Assembly: GCF_021917145.1 (NCBI RefSeq)
Contig: NW_025813700.1
Span: 1 to 64,000, forward strand
Direction: 5' to 3'
DNA length: 64,000 bases
Origin: Hypomesus transpacificus
Taxonomy: Eukaryota; Chordata; Actinopteri; Osmeriformes; Osmeridae
Part shown: positions 12,926 to 26,762 of the stretch, piece by piece
Layout of the letters: the number at the start of each line of letters is the position of its first letter
How positions within the stretch are numbered: position 1 is the stretch's first letter
Program-made: the position numbers and the translations under genes
The notes under the pieces: generated by a model
What the model saw: only the letters and a program-made list of their open reading frames with translations
Database searches by the model: none
Told to the model about the DNA's origin: nothing

Positions 12926-12950
12926 AAGAGAAAGGAGACACAGAGAGAGA
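12700..12950. repeat. GA-rich tract with AGACA interruptions
   Basis: About 250 bp almost free of pyrimidines on the plus strand. Long apparent reading frames across it are low-complexity artefacts. Confidence 0.9.
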
Positions 12951-13176
12951 GGTTGGAGAAAGGAAGCAAAAGATACAGCGACAGCCCCCCTCCCCCTCTC
13001 CACCCCAAAAATCTCTTTCACTTTCACTATAATAAAAAAAAAAAGATTTACTATAACTCATCTTGAATCAATCAACTCAATCAATGAAGAGAAGCTGGCA
13101 GGGAGCCAGTCTAGTGATGAGGGGCCCAGCTGGGCATGGAGACAAGGAGAAACCACTGATGAGCAGGTGTGTGCGT

Positions 13177-13213
<37 letters not shown>

Positions 13214-13455
13214 GGGGGGGTCAAACTGCTTAGAACCCCAACCTGGCAACCGCAAACCACTAAACACACGTTATTACTGCACAATCTTCCCATCAGACTG
13301 CTAGCTGTGCGTGGGGCTGTGAAGGAGAGTTGATCCCTTGTGACATAATGTGTGTGTGTGTGTGCTGGTTTTTACACCACACATCGGTACTGTAAGACCT
13401 ACACTGTCTCATCAGTGAAGACAGGCAGAGCCCAGACCTGAATCCTTGACATCCG

Positions 13456-13461
13456 TTTATT
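13456..13461 (-). terminator. Candidate b3glct polyadenylation signal
   Basis: AATAAA on the minus strand about 170 bp beyond the b3glct stop codon. Position is plausible; use is not shown. Confidence 0.5.
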
Positions 13462-13627
13462 ACATCTTGACATCCTTTTGTTCCATCCCCCTTTTATAAA
13501 CTGCACTCATGCACTCACACACACACGCACAGACGCACACAGACGCACAGACAAACACACACACACACAGACGCACACACACACACTCACACAGCACCCC
13601 TGGGTTGACATCCCTCCAGGCAGCCCC

Positions 13628-14975
13628 TCACAGCTCATCCCGGGGTGGAGGGTCCTGGAGCCAGCGTGCGTACACACCCAGAGGGTCGCTGTTCCAGTGC
13701 TTGTGGAAGGAGATGGACTGCTGGTGGGACAGGAGCTCTCTGGCGTAGTCGTCCGGTCGTGCCTGGAACAAACCGGTTCAGACTGGTGAGTTGAAAAGAG
13801 GCTTTGATCCGACCTAAAGGGCCACAGCACCAGGAGGGGCCACCTGAGATGATTTTGACGGGAAAAGTATTCCAAAAGTAAATCCATAAAACATGTAGCT
13901 TTATATTGTATGTAGGGAGTCAGATGGCTGAGCGGTGAGGGAGTCGGGCTAGTAATCAGAAGGTTGCCGGATCGATTCCCCGTCGTGCCAAAGGACGTTG
14001 TGTCCTTGGGCAAGGCACTTCACCCTACTTGCCTCGGGGGGAATGTCCCTGTACTTACTGTAAGTCGCTCTGGATAAGAGCGTCTGCTAAATGACTAAAT
14101 CTAAATCTATATTATACTGACTGCAGTGCGGGTGACCTACCTGATTGCAGGGGAATTAAAACGATTAAAATCTCATTCTCTGTGTCTCTATGTCTCCCTC
14201 CCGTATCTCTCTCTTTCTCTGTGTCTCTATGTCTCCCTCCCGTATCTCTCTTTCTCTCTCTTACACACACACACACACACATTCCTCTGATCTAGACCAT
14301 AAAAGAATAATGACCCTGAGCCTCAAACTAAGATAAATGCTTAATGAAGGGTTGGGTTCGTATAGTGGTTGACCAGAGGGCTGTGTGTGTGTGTGTGAGT
14401 GTGTTAGTGTGTGTGTGTGTGTAGTCCTCACAGGTGTAACAGATGGCTTTGTGTGTTCTAACAGTATTGTAGTGTTCAAGGCTAAGGAACAGCAACATAT
14501 CTCAAATATATTGCCAAGAAACTGACAATGCAGCTGATTTCACTCATTTAAAAACTGCTGATCCAATTAGGATAAAGAATACAGAATACAGCAAAGGCAG
14601 TCTTTCAAAAACGTCCTTTGGGATGTTGACTATTAATTACTTTAATGTTTGCTACCTTTCACCATTTAATGGATGATTGAATAGAGTGAGACTGGACCTC
14701 CATCATGAAAGTGAAGCGTGTGCAATTCTGACACTTAGTTAGCTGATCACAGAGGCATCGTGTGTTAGTATGTGTGTTGGTGTGTGTGTGTGGGGGGGGG
14801 GGGGGCCCTGCCTGGTGGAACAGAGGGCTGTGTGTGTGTGTGGGGGGGGTCCCTACCTGGTGGAACAGAGGGCTGTGTGTGTGTGTGTGGGGGGGGGGGT
14901 CCCTACCTGGTGGAACAGAGGGCTGTGTGTGTGTGTGTGTGTGTGGGGGGGGTCCCTACCTGGTGGAACAGAGGG

Positions 14976-15008
<33 letters not shown>

Positions 15009-15295
15009 GGGTCCCTACCTGGTGGAACAGAGGGCTGTGTGTGTGTGTGTGTGTGTGGGGGGGGTCCCTACCTGGTGGAACAGAGGGCTGTGTGTGTGTG
15101 TGTGTGGGGGGGGGGTCCCTACCTGGTGGAACAGAGGGCTGTGTGTGTGTGTGTGTGTGTGGGGGGGGTCCCTACCTGGTGGAACAGAGGGCTGTGTGTG
15201 TGTGTGTGTGTGTGGGGGGGGTCCCTACCTGGTGGAACAGAGGGCTGTGTGTGTGTGTGTGTGTGGGGGGGGTCCCTACCTGGTGGAACAGAGGG

Positions 15296-15328
<33 letters not shown>

Positions 15329-18300
15329 GGGTCCCTACCTGGTGGAACAGAGGGCTGTGTGTGTGTGTGTGTGTGTGTGTGGGGGGGGTCCCTACCTGGT
15401 GGAACAGAGGGCTGTGTGTGTGTGTGTGTGTGTGTGTGTGGGGGGGGTCCCTACCTGGTGGAACAGAGGGCTGTGTGTGTGTGTGTGTGTGTGTGGGGGG
15501 TCCCTACCTGGTGGAACAGAGGGCTGTGTGTGGTGGTGATGCCCAGGGAGCTGAGACACATGCCCAGCACCATGTCGTCAGGGGCCTCATCACCGTGGCA
15601 ACCACAGCCCCCTGAAAGCAGCCTGGACACGGCCACTCTGCTCAGCACCATCCTAGACACACACACACACACACACACACACTATTATTATTTACGTTAT
15701 TCCACAGCCTCAGCCCCCTGGGAGACTCACTGTGCTCCACCCCCACACCCCTTGCTCCCCTCCTCCACAGAGACTCACCCCCCACCCCCAGTGGGGTAGC
15801 TGTAGCCGTGGTGACCCAGGCTGTAGCCGTGGTGACCCAGGCTGTAGCCGTACCTCTCACCCAGGCTCACAGCCTCTCCAGCGTCATAGCAACGCAGGAG
15901 CCTGCGGAGCCGGGGTAGACTACACACACATACATACACACACAGATACACAAGCGCACACAGATACACACACACACACACACAATCCAAGGAGAGAAAG
16001 GGGGAAGAATTCATTAAGTTATATGGAAAGTTTGATTAAAAACTCTAATCTTTCATAATCAAGTTCTTATCATCACCATGGTGAGAAAGAGAGAGAAAGG
16101 GAGATAAAGAGAGATAGACAGAGAGAGAAAGGGAGATAAAAAGAGAGAGAGAGATAATAGAATGGTGAGAGTCTTTACTCAGAAGAACTTAGCCCAAGGG
16201 CGTTCAAGACATGGTTCCAGTACCTGATTAGTGTGTCGTCGTCTACGATCAGCAGCCAATCCGCTTTCGGCACAGCACCGCTGAGGAAGCGCTTCAGGAT
16301 AGCGAACGTTTTCCCACAATGCCCTGCAACATTACAGAGATTAAATAAGAGGAAGACGCTGTGGAAAAGAGAGAAAGGAAGAAAGAGAGATACTGCAGAG
16401 AGACAAAGAATCACTACGGAAATGGCCATTCGTGCACATTTTAAAAATAAAACGGTACTAAGATTATGGGTTATGCTAATTATGAATTCCTTACTCTGTC
16501 AAGCCTACAGAGAAATACTTCTTATATATAAAGCAACCTCACCACAGCTACACCAAGTGTGAGGTATTTTCAGACTCTTATCAAAAGCGAAAAACAGCGC
16601 AGGGAGGAATTTGAACCTGCAACCACTGAGCTAAGCCCTCCCACTTTCAGTGAAGTAAGAGTGTGGTTATAAAAGGACAGCATTAACTTCCTGATCTAGT
16701 AAGACATGCTGTAAAAAGGCAGAAAATGTAGAAATAGTGGTTTGTTTTCTACTGAGCTTCAAAAAAAATGGAAAAACCTGAGAATGCCATCTGCAAGGAA
16801 CATTCCAGATTTGTAATTCTGGTAAACAGAAGTTCTGGTCATTTGTTATTCTCCTGGAGGATCCATCCTAGTCGACCATGCAGCTGAATATTCATAAGCC
16901 TTTCAAAACAATGGCCAGTCAATAAACAGGAGTAAACAATTGTTTGGCTTGATGTTTTATGTATCAACATTCACTTGATTTAGCATACATTGTTAACAGA
17001 TGCTGTTCCAAAAAATAACTTTCACCTGTGCTTTTGTTTTCAAACCTACGAAGCTATTTGAATTTAAAAGGAACAGCAAAAGAGAAAGCTCTAGAAACAA
17101 AGAAAGAGAGAGAAATGAGATACCGAGAGAGAGAGACAGAGAGAGATAGAGAGATAGAGAGAGAGAGAGAGAAACAGCCAGAGGGAGAGAAAGAGAGGCA
17201 AGGGAGAAGGAGAGAGGGTTAGGGGGGAGAGAGAGAGACAGAGAGACATAGAGAGAGAGACATAGAGAGAGAGAGAGAGAGACATAGAGAGAGAGAGAGA
17301 GAGACATAGAGAGAGTGAGAGAAATCAGTAGAGAGAATGAAAGAAACAGGTGGGGCGGACGAGAAGCAGAGCGGAAGAGTGACGGAAAAGAATGGGACAG
17401 AAAAATCTCATTTGAGATGAATGAGTAGCTGTAAGTGGATTTGGGCTCGGGAGGGGAAGGTAAGGGAAGGAATGGGAGCCAGCGTCTTCCAAAGGACAGA
17501 GGGGAGAGCAGGTTTCAGGGTTGGGATAAGAACCCCTAAGCCTTACTGCTCCAGTTCCTCTCTGACAGATTTACTGATCAGGCCGGGAACGAGCGCGAGT
17601 TGCCCAGAACTCTACAATAAACGGGTCCGTATGGAGATCAAGCCTCACACACACACACACATCCACACACGCAACCACACACATCCACACACGCAGATGG
17701 GACCGGTCCTGTCTACAGGTACTTCTGAGTCAGGAAGTCTTGTCGAGAGGAGAGCAGGGGGAGGGGGAAGAGAGAAGGGGAGAGAAGAGGGGGGGGGGGG
17801 GTGGAGGAGAGCAGGGGGAGAGAGGAAGGGGGGAGGATAGAAGGGGAGAGAGGAGGGGGGGTGGAGGAGGAGAGCATGGGGAGAGAAGAGGGGGGGGGGG
17901 GTGTAGGAGAGCAGGGGAGAGAGGAGGGGGGGAAGGGTAAAAGGGGAAAGAGGAGAGGGGGGTGGAGGAGAGCAGGGGGAGAGAGAGGAGAGGGGAGGAG
18001 AGAGGAGAGCAGGGGGAGAGAGGAGGGGGGTGGCGAGGATAGAAGGGGAGAGAGGAGGAGGGGGGAGAGAGGAGAGCAGGGGGAGAGAGGAGAGCAGGGG
18101 GAGAGAGGAGAGCAGGGGGGAGAGGCAAAAGAGAGGAGGGGGGGAGAGGAGGAGGAGGAGAAGAGGCGGAAGAGAGAAATGGGAAGGAAGGAGGAGGAGG
18201 AAGAGAGGAGAGCAAGGAGGACGACCAGGGGCCGAGAGCAAAGTCAAGGAGTCTCAGCCGTGAAGGAGTCTCAGCCGTGAAGGAGTCTCAGCCGTGAAGG

Positions 18301-18928
18301 AGTCTCAGCCGTGAAGGAGTCTCAGCCGTGAAGGAGTCTCAGCCGTGAAGGAGTCTCAGCCGTGAAGGAGTGTTGAACGCGGCGCGGGGAGGGAGACGGC
18401 CGGAGTCGCGGCTCACCAAACCCAACGTCTGACAAACGAGGCATGAGGACCCAGTGAGAAGCGAGAGAGACAGAGAGACCCGGGAAAGGAAGAAAGAGGA
18501 GAGGAGAGAGAGCTCTTTGGAGAGATCTTTCAGACTATCACAACGCTGACCACCGGGTAATAGAGAAGGCGCGAGAGCGAGACAGAGAGAGAGAGAGATA
18601 TGCGGGATGGAAAGAGAGAGAAGGAGACAGACAGGGTACAAAACAGCAACATATCAAGGGAAAAGGAGGGGCATGCCGGGGAGGGGGGGGGGGCCGAGGT
18701 CACGGAACACTGAGAGGGACTGACAATGAAAGACACGGGAGGGAGGACGAGACACGCCGAACAAAACGTCCGGTAACCCGCAGGCATGAGGGGGGAGATG
18801 ACGTGAGGGAGGCACACAGAGAGAGACCTTTTGATGCTCTGATGACGGAGAGTGTGAGATGGATAACGAGAAAGAAAGACAGGAAAAAAGAGAGGGAGAG
18901 AGAGAGTGTGTGTGTGAGAGAGAGACGG

Positions 18929-18999
<71 letters not shown>

Positions 19000-19741
19000 A
19001 TGTGAGACTGACAGAAAAAGAGAGCGTGTGCGAGTGTGTGTGTGCGAGAGAAAGTAAGATGGACCTAGAGTGTGCATCCGATACCTAACCAGCCCTCAGT
19101 GGAGGAGACTGACCACAGAGAAAACACACAGTGCCACAGAGTGCCACAGGGATAGACAGCACTAAATCAAGTATTGAAAACAACAGCACTCCAATGACAA
19201 TTACATTTCATTCACGTCGGAGCCCTCCTTGAAAGGATCACATCTGAAATGAGTCTGTGTGCACGCATGAGTTCACTCTGCACTCCGTCCCCTCAACCTA
19301 AACCAAACAGCACAAACGCCCCTACACACAAACACACCCACAGCGATTGTGGTGAGTGAACTGCATGTAATTACCTAGAGTAAGCGAAATTATTTTTTCC
19401 CAGAGAACACTTCTGCTCCTGCCTCTCTCTGAGTGTGACATTTTCACAAACACATAAACAGCCAACAGCAGCATTTACAATTCAACAAACATCCACTCCC
19501 AGAAAGGACACTGGATGTCTAGTTTCACAGAGCAACATTACTGTAGTAATCGCTACAGCAATGTTCTTTAAAGAGAATTCAACCTCAGATTTAGATGAAA
19601 GCGCAACCTTCAGAACTTATTTTTAAAGTTGCACGGGGGGAGAAAAACTGGTTAACTCGTGTGAGAATGAGAGAGATAAAGAGAGAGAGGGAGACATCCT
19701 CATGTTAGAGGGGAGGGGAGAGAAAGAAAAGGAGAGACACG

Positions 19742-19817
<76 letters not shown>

Positions 19818-19868
19818 CAGAGCACGTGTGAGAGAGAGAGAGCACGTGTGAGAGAGAAGGAACGAGAG

Positions 19869-19913
<45 letters not shown>

Positions 19914-19986
19914 AAGAGAGAGAGAGAACAAGAGAGAGAGAGAACAAGAGAGAGAGAGAACAAGAGAGAGAGAGAGAACAATAGAA

Positions 19987-20018
<32 letters not shown>

Positions 20019-20496
20019 GTAAAGAAGTGATTGACAGACAGGGGAGGTAATGACCCTGGCAGAGAACAACAGACAGCAGCTCAAGGTTTGAGGCAGGAGC
20101 CTGACAGACGCCTCGGAGGTTGGACTGCAGTCATAATGCAGCTGAGCACAGCTCATAAACACCCATATTAAATCCTGGAGACACCGAATCAACAACTACC
20201 ACCCCTGTTTTACGGTCATGAAATCTGAATGGATCTTTTTTCTCTTCTCTATCTGGAGCATGCAGATCAACAACACGAGGCCTTGGTGAGCTCACGCGGG
20301 CCTCCCTGTACTGTTCCCGTGTCCTCCCATCGTAAACCATGAGGCCGGGAACATTCGCCGATCTACATTCGGATACATATGGTACACCTGGGAGAGAGGG
20401 GGGGCGAGAGAGGGAGAGATGAGGGGGAGGTGGACAAAGAGAGCGAGCCAGAAGGGGGAAAGGGAGCAGGAGAGAAATGGAGAGGGAAAGAGAGAG

Positions 20497-20554
<58 letters not shown>

Positions 20555-21532
20555 GGTTCAGTTCAGAGACGAGGGAGAGAAGATAGCAGTTGTGTCTGAC
20601 ACACCACACCCACCTCTCTCTGTGTTGGGCACGCCCAGGTGGATTGTGGGTATGGAGGGGTCAGTGACATCACTGTAGAACTCCAGAAGTGCTGCGTCTT
20701 TTGCCCAGGTTGCCTTGACAATAGGTACTGTGGAAACAGACAGACAGACAGACCTCAGACAAAGAGGTAGACGGATAGATAGACAAATATAGCGTATAGT
20801 AACTATGTTTTGTGTGTCCAATCATTTCCAATTAACTTCAACCATCATTAGATATTGAGGGGCCTGTTCAAACAATCCTAATCTAATCCAATTAGATGTA
20901 CTTGCTTGGTTTATTTTATCTCAGGGTAAAATATATCGCTAACACTGCAAGCTTTTACTCTGCAGTAATGGATTCAGCCTGCCAAAACAGGGCCTAAATC
21001 ACTACGCCGTCATATTGCAAAGTGTTTTTTTATAGGTCACGCTCAACAGATTTTAAATCTTGTTTCAATGTCTCCTTTGAAATAAAAACAGGTAAACCGC
21101 CCTTGCTCCCTGCCCTTGGGGAGCTGTTAAAAGGAGGGATGCTAGAGATTATGGAAATGAAGCTGATTACACAGGGCCGGTTTGACGACGGGAAGGTTTG
21201 TAAATCAGACAGGGAAAGTGTAACGGGTCACTTCCACTCAGCGAGCTAAGGGGTTCTGAAAACCTGCGGGTTGTCTGCTCAGTCGAGGAAGGCAGGGGGA
21301 GGGAGGGAGAAGGAGACAGGGAGAAGGAGGGAGGGAGAAGGAGACAGGGAGAAGGAGGGAGGGAGAAGGAGACAGGGAGAAGGAGGGAGGGAGAAGGAGG
21401 GAGGGAGAAGGAGACAGGGAGAAGGAGACAGGGAGAAGGAGAGAGGGAGAAGGAGGGAGAAGGAGACAGGGAGAAGGAGACAGGGAGAAGGAGACAGGGA
21501 GAAGGAGGGAGAAGGAGGGAGGGAGAAGGAGG

Positions 21533-21583
<51 letters not shown>

Positions 21584-22766
21584 ACTTTAAATCCAAAATC
21601 AGTATTTATTCAGCTATTCCATATTTTCTGTAGGGGGTTTGATATTGGCCAAACAACCAAACCTAATTACCCTATGTTTGAAGGAAGATGGGAAACTGAA
21701 CAGTTTATTAACATTACCCAGAATATGTCAATACCAATGGAATTCAAGTTATTTGACTCTATGGGTTAAATCAGAGCAAGAATGGTCAAGGTAAGGTAAA
21801 TTAAATATACGCGTATAATATATATATTTTAACATTGCAAATAAATGAAATCAATGACAAGGCAAATATGTTACAAAATTAAGGCTTTAAGTCTTGCCTA
21901 CTCTACCTTGATTATAGTAAACCAGAAATGAGGAGAAGGTCACAGGAGATGAAGAATCCACAGATCAATGCTTCACAATTCCCAAGAATAACCAATCACA
22001 CCACATCTTGACCCTTAATTATCAACATACGAGCAATGCTACAGCAAGTCACTCAATGAGATGTGAGCGCTATCAAGTAGAGTCTCCGTCCAGCAACTCC
22101 AGAATTGAGCATATGAGAGGCAGGGTGACATCCAGCCGTACGTTGCCATACACATGCATGCATGAACACACACACACACACACACTATGATGTGCGCAGA
22201 GAGGCACGCACAGACACACCATCACACAGACATACGCAAGAGCAAATACACACTTCACTCCTCAGGATCCGGTTATCGGAGAGGATGGAGTTAGCTACCA
22301 GTCCTGTTACGGGACTAGATCCCTAGGGCAATTGCTCACATATATATTTATGTGAGCAATTATTTCTAGAGAATAATCATGATGACTTATGCAAAATGAC
22401 AAGAGCTGCAATGGCTGAGTAATTATTTATTTTAACCTCTAACCTCCACAAATTGACAAAGAATTGTTTTCGATGAACATACACACACACACAGAAACAC
22501 ACACACACAGAAACACACACACACAGAAACACACACACACAGAAACACACACACACAGAAACACACCCACACAAAACCCACCTCTGACTGAGTGGAACTT
22601 CTGGCAAGTTTTCACGGCTACAAAGAGGTCTCCCTGGCCGATTGGCTGTCCCTGCGGGAGACACAATCAACACAGTGACACGTTCAGTCACCGTGTGATG
22701 ACTGATGTCACTGAAGAGATTTGTTGACACACACACACTCACACACACCCAGTTACTCTCAATCTT

Positions 22767-22798
<32 letters not shown>

Positions 22799-25700
22799 TG
22801 CTCTCTGTTTCGTCTCTCTGTCTCTCTCTCTCACACACACATTCTTGCACTTGCATAGACTTACTTTCACTCTCTCTCACACACACACACACTTGCTCTC
22901 TGCCTCTCACACACACACACTTGCACATACACACACGTACCTTCCCTCTCTCTCTCCCACACACATATATATACACAACAGTGTGTGGATGAAGGTGGAG
23001 GTGTAGACTTGGTGTGGTTGAAGGTGGAGATGTAGACATAGCGTGGCTGAAGGTGGAGGTGTAGACGTGGTGTGGGTGAAGGCGGAGGTCTAGACGTGGT
23101 GTGGGTGAAGGTGGAGCTCTAGACGTGTTGTGGGTGAAGGTGGAGGTCTAGACGTGGTGTGGGTGAAGGCGGAGGTCTAGACGTGGTGTGGGTGAAGGCG
23201 GAGCTCTAGACGTGGTGTGGGTGAAGGCGGAGGTCTAGACGTGGTGTGGGTGAAGGTCTAGACGTGGTGTGGGTGAAGGTGGAGCTCTAGACGTGTTGTG
23301 GGTGAAGGTGGAGCTCTAGACATGTTGTGGGTGAAGGTGGAGGTGTAGACATAGCGTGGCTGAAGGTGGAGGTCTAGACGTGGTGTGGGTGAAGGTGGAG
23401 GTCTAGACGTGGTGTGGGTGAAGGTGGAGGTCTAGACGTGGTGTGGGTGAAGGTGGAGGTCTAGACGTGGTGTGGGTGAAGGCGGAGGTCTAGACGTGGT
23501 GTGGGTGAAGGTGGAGGCAAAGGACAGTGCTCTCCTCACACAGACGGGCAGGTAGGAGGTGAAGGCGGTGGCACAGCCGCTTGTGTGGTCTGTGCACAGC
23601 TCTGGAACAGCAGTCAAGCTGGTGCCCTGGCCCTCATCCCAGATGAAGAGAGCGAGCTGAGGACAGAGGGGAGGAAGGAGGGAGGGAGGGAGGGAGGGAG
23701 GGAGGGAGGGAGGGAGGGAGGGAGGGAGGGAGGGAGGGAGGGAGGGAGGGAGGGAGGGAGGGAGGGAGGGAGGGAGGGAGGGAGGGAGGGAGGGAGGGAG
23801 GGAGGGAGAGAAATATTCATTATTTCAGGGAAGAAAAAGAAAGAAAGTGGAGGACGAAAGAGAAGGAATTTAGGGCAAAATGATTGCAGGATTAAGGCGG
23901 TGATGAATAGAAAGGGAGAACCCTTGTCTGTAGATAGCAGCCTTCTGAGGCAGAGTGGCCTTTCAGTCCCACACATTGGATTGGGTTAAGACACCTTAAC
24001 CCTCATCTACTAATATGCACAAAAATTGCAAACAAACAAAATAAACCACAGGAATTAAACATAAGTGTCTGCTTGACTGTCTGTCTGTCATGTTCCTGTC
24101 TATCCATGTCTGTCTGTCTGTCTGTCAGACAGTTAGCCTGCCTGCTTGTCTGGTTTTCAAAGGCCCAGAGAAAGGGAGGAACAGACAGTAATGAGAGAGA
24201 ACAAAGGTTGGGCCCACCTCGTGTTTCAGGTCAATGGTGAAATCCGATTTAAGGGGCTCGTCTTCAATCCTTTCAGCAAGTCTAAAAAGCAGTTCAAAAT
24301 AGTGTTGTAAACAACAACAATAACAACACCCCCCCCCCCACACCCCCCCACACACACACCTGCGGATCAGGGGTGTGCTGATGGCCCAGCCTGCGGCAGG
24401 ATCGGGGTAACCAAACGAGGCGGGGTCCTCGGAGAACGCGTAGTGGTGGATGATGGACGCCTCGTCGTCATGGAGACGCTTGCCCAAGAACCACTCCTAG
24501 GAGGGGGTGGGGTGGGGGAGTACAGAGTACAGTACAGACAGGGTTTGATTGTCTTAGAAGTGCGTGTGTGTGTAGGTGAGTGGCGAGCTCACCTCCTGAA
24601 CAGGGTATCTACTGAGCACGTGCAGCAGAGTGGAGAGTCGGACTTCGGTCGCCTCCTCCAGGAAAAGAAACCAGGAAGCGGATTGGCTGTAAGACGCTGA
24701 CAGTCTGGAGGAATGATGAGGAAGTGTAAACATTCAGGCGTGTGTGTGTGTGTTCAGGTGTGTGTGTGTTCAGGTGTGTGTGTGTTCAGGTGTGTGTGTG
24801 TAGACGCACCCTGGCAGGGCTGGCAGAATACTCCAGTCTCCATCATAGTCTGACAGCTGGTGAAGTAGCAGAACAATAGCAGGTGTCTGTAGGAAGGACA
24901 AACTCACAGATTTATTATTCATGCATCACTATGGAGAAAGTGAGGTTGGGGAGAGTGAGGTTGAGGAGAGTGAGGCTGGGGAAAGTGAGGCTGGGGAGAG
25001 TGAGGCTGGGGAGAGTGAGGCTGGGGAGAGAGAGGCTGGGGAAAGTGAGGCTAGGGAGGGGCTGGAACTGTTTACACGAACGTCTCTGGAACAAAAGGGG
25101 TCACGATGCACGTCGCTAGGAACCCAGGTGCTTTAATCCAGCCTCGCACTTGATGTCTCTACTGCCGTCTCAGCGGTTTCTCCAACTGAATTGAAACGCT
25201 CCTTTTATTTAGGTCGGCAAAAAATAACTGTGTCGTTTGTTGAGATTTGCACAAACGGGATATCAGAATAGAGAGCCGAACCACACTCCTCCTACACTCC
25301 TATTCTCCTTCTTTCTCTCTTTCTATTTCCATCTGACCACCCACCCTCCTGCCTCTCCTCATCACTTCCCTCCCTCTTCCCTCTCCCTCATCTCACATCT
25401 CTGAGATCAAATCTCACCATCCAGCGTGCGACGCTTCAAAGAATCAGTTAGGTTGGTATTATACGACCACACCTTTCCTGATTCTATAATCGAAACCGGG
25501 AAATCCAGTCGTCAGTTAAATTAACACGTTTCCAACTGCAAAAAAAAATGTTCTTGGAGAATCCAGCCAACTCCAAGTGAGAAAGATGATGAGGCCCCCT
25601 CCTGGTGACAAGCTGGAACTACAGCTAAACCGACGCACACGTACCGACTGAGTGTACCTATAAAGAACTCCAGAGTACAGAAACAGCACAGCTGTCTTTG

Positions 25701-26674
25701 GTAGAAAAGTGGCTATTACGCACAACCAATCAAGTCAGCCAGGTGCAGGGTCCAAGGTCGCTGCATTAAAAGGAAATAAACTACGCCAACGAACCAGAAT
25801 ATGCTTCGTTTAGAGTTTTACAAACTTTTCCTACCGAGAGGCCAGTCTGCCTGAATGAACGCTTTAGCGAGACCATCCACTAGATCTTTAAACACCCTTC
25901 CGTTTTCCATGCTAATGATTCGGCAGACTCTTCTATCCAAAGCAACGTACGAGTCGTGCATTTTGAAAGGACAGCGAGGGGTCACGGGTCACGGGCAGGG
26001 CCGCATGCTGTTTTCATGCTGAGTTGAGTTGAGGGGGGGGGGGGGGCGGGTCCTCCGTCACCTGGGTCAGGTGGGCCGCCTGCCGCTGGAGCTCCGCCCT
26101 CGCCTGCTCCGCCCGACGGGCGTGGAAGGTGTTCCTCTGGCTCTGGATCACAAACACCACCCTGTCCAGCCCTGGGGGAGGGGGGGGGGGGGTAAAGGGG
26201 AAGGAGGGGGGTAAGGATAAAGAGAGGGAGACAGGGGGTAAGGGAGAGTGAGAGAGAGGACGGGAGGGGAGAGAGAAGGGGAGAGAAAGGGAAGAAAGGG
26301 AGTGAAAAAGAGAGAGAGAGAGAGAAGGAGAGATGGAGGGAAGGATGAGAGAGACAGAGAGAGAGGGAGAGAGAGAAGGGGAGAAAGAGAGACCACGTAT
26401 TGTTCATTTTCCAGTCACCTGTCCACGAGTTGTAATGGAAACTCAATTTTGGGCAGTGTGTCAAATGCTGCCTTGACCTATCAGTGTTTTAGTGGCCACC
26501 GCCCATGAGTGTCAATCAAAGTGTCATTTAAGTCACGGCTCAGCGATCCACTGCTACCCACCAGTAGGAATGTGCTGACACGAATGTCCTGGCACCTGGA
26601 GAGAGAGAGGGAGAGACAGGAACAGAGAGAGAGAATCAGGGACAGAGAGAGAAAGAGAGAGAAACCCACACAGG

Positions 26675-26762
<88 letters not shown>

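Larger units (their letters stand above)
6641..13455. other. rxfp2-b3glct intergenic region
   Basis: No coding exon was recognised between the rxfp2 signal-peptide exon and the b3glct 3' end. It contains simple repeats (CA/TG, GA, GGGA at about 7938-7990, poly-C at 8514-8550, CTGT at 12247-12325), a SINE (9408-9598), a 17-bp minisatellite (9962-10205) and an interstitial telomeric repeat (11755-11792). The rxfp2 promoter should lie just above 6640, but no motif stands out. Confidence 0.55.

Noticed and set aside
12566-13066. Serine/leucine and arginine/glutamate ORFs around 12.6-13.1 kb
   Set aside because: Low-complexity translation of GA/CT repeats.
13914-14108. Possible tRNA gene within the repeated TGGCTGAGCGGTT...TTCGATTCC sequences
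   Set aside because: The acceptor stem does not pair, the same body and tail follow in every copy, and several copies exist: these are SINEs. Only 40308-40379 folds as an intact tRNA.
14762-15799. Long plus-strand ORFs (up to about 345 codons) rich in CVCVCGG and PTWWNRGL
   Set aside because: All three frames are open because the unit lacks stops on this strand. They are the reverse of the b3glct donor array, not a gene.
17645-18280. ORFs of 140-200 codons on both strands (Ser/Leu/Pro- or Arg/Glu/Gly-rich)
   Set aside because: They are translations of a G/A-only tract. No complexity, no splice logic, no homology.
22464-22992. His/Thr-rich ORFs near b3glct exon 10
   Set aside because: They come from CA-repeat DNA. 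The real exon is only 22582-22651 on the minus strand.
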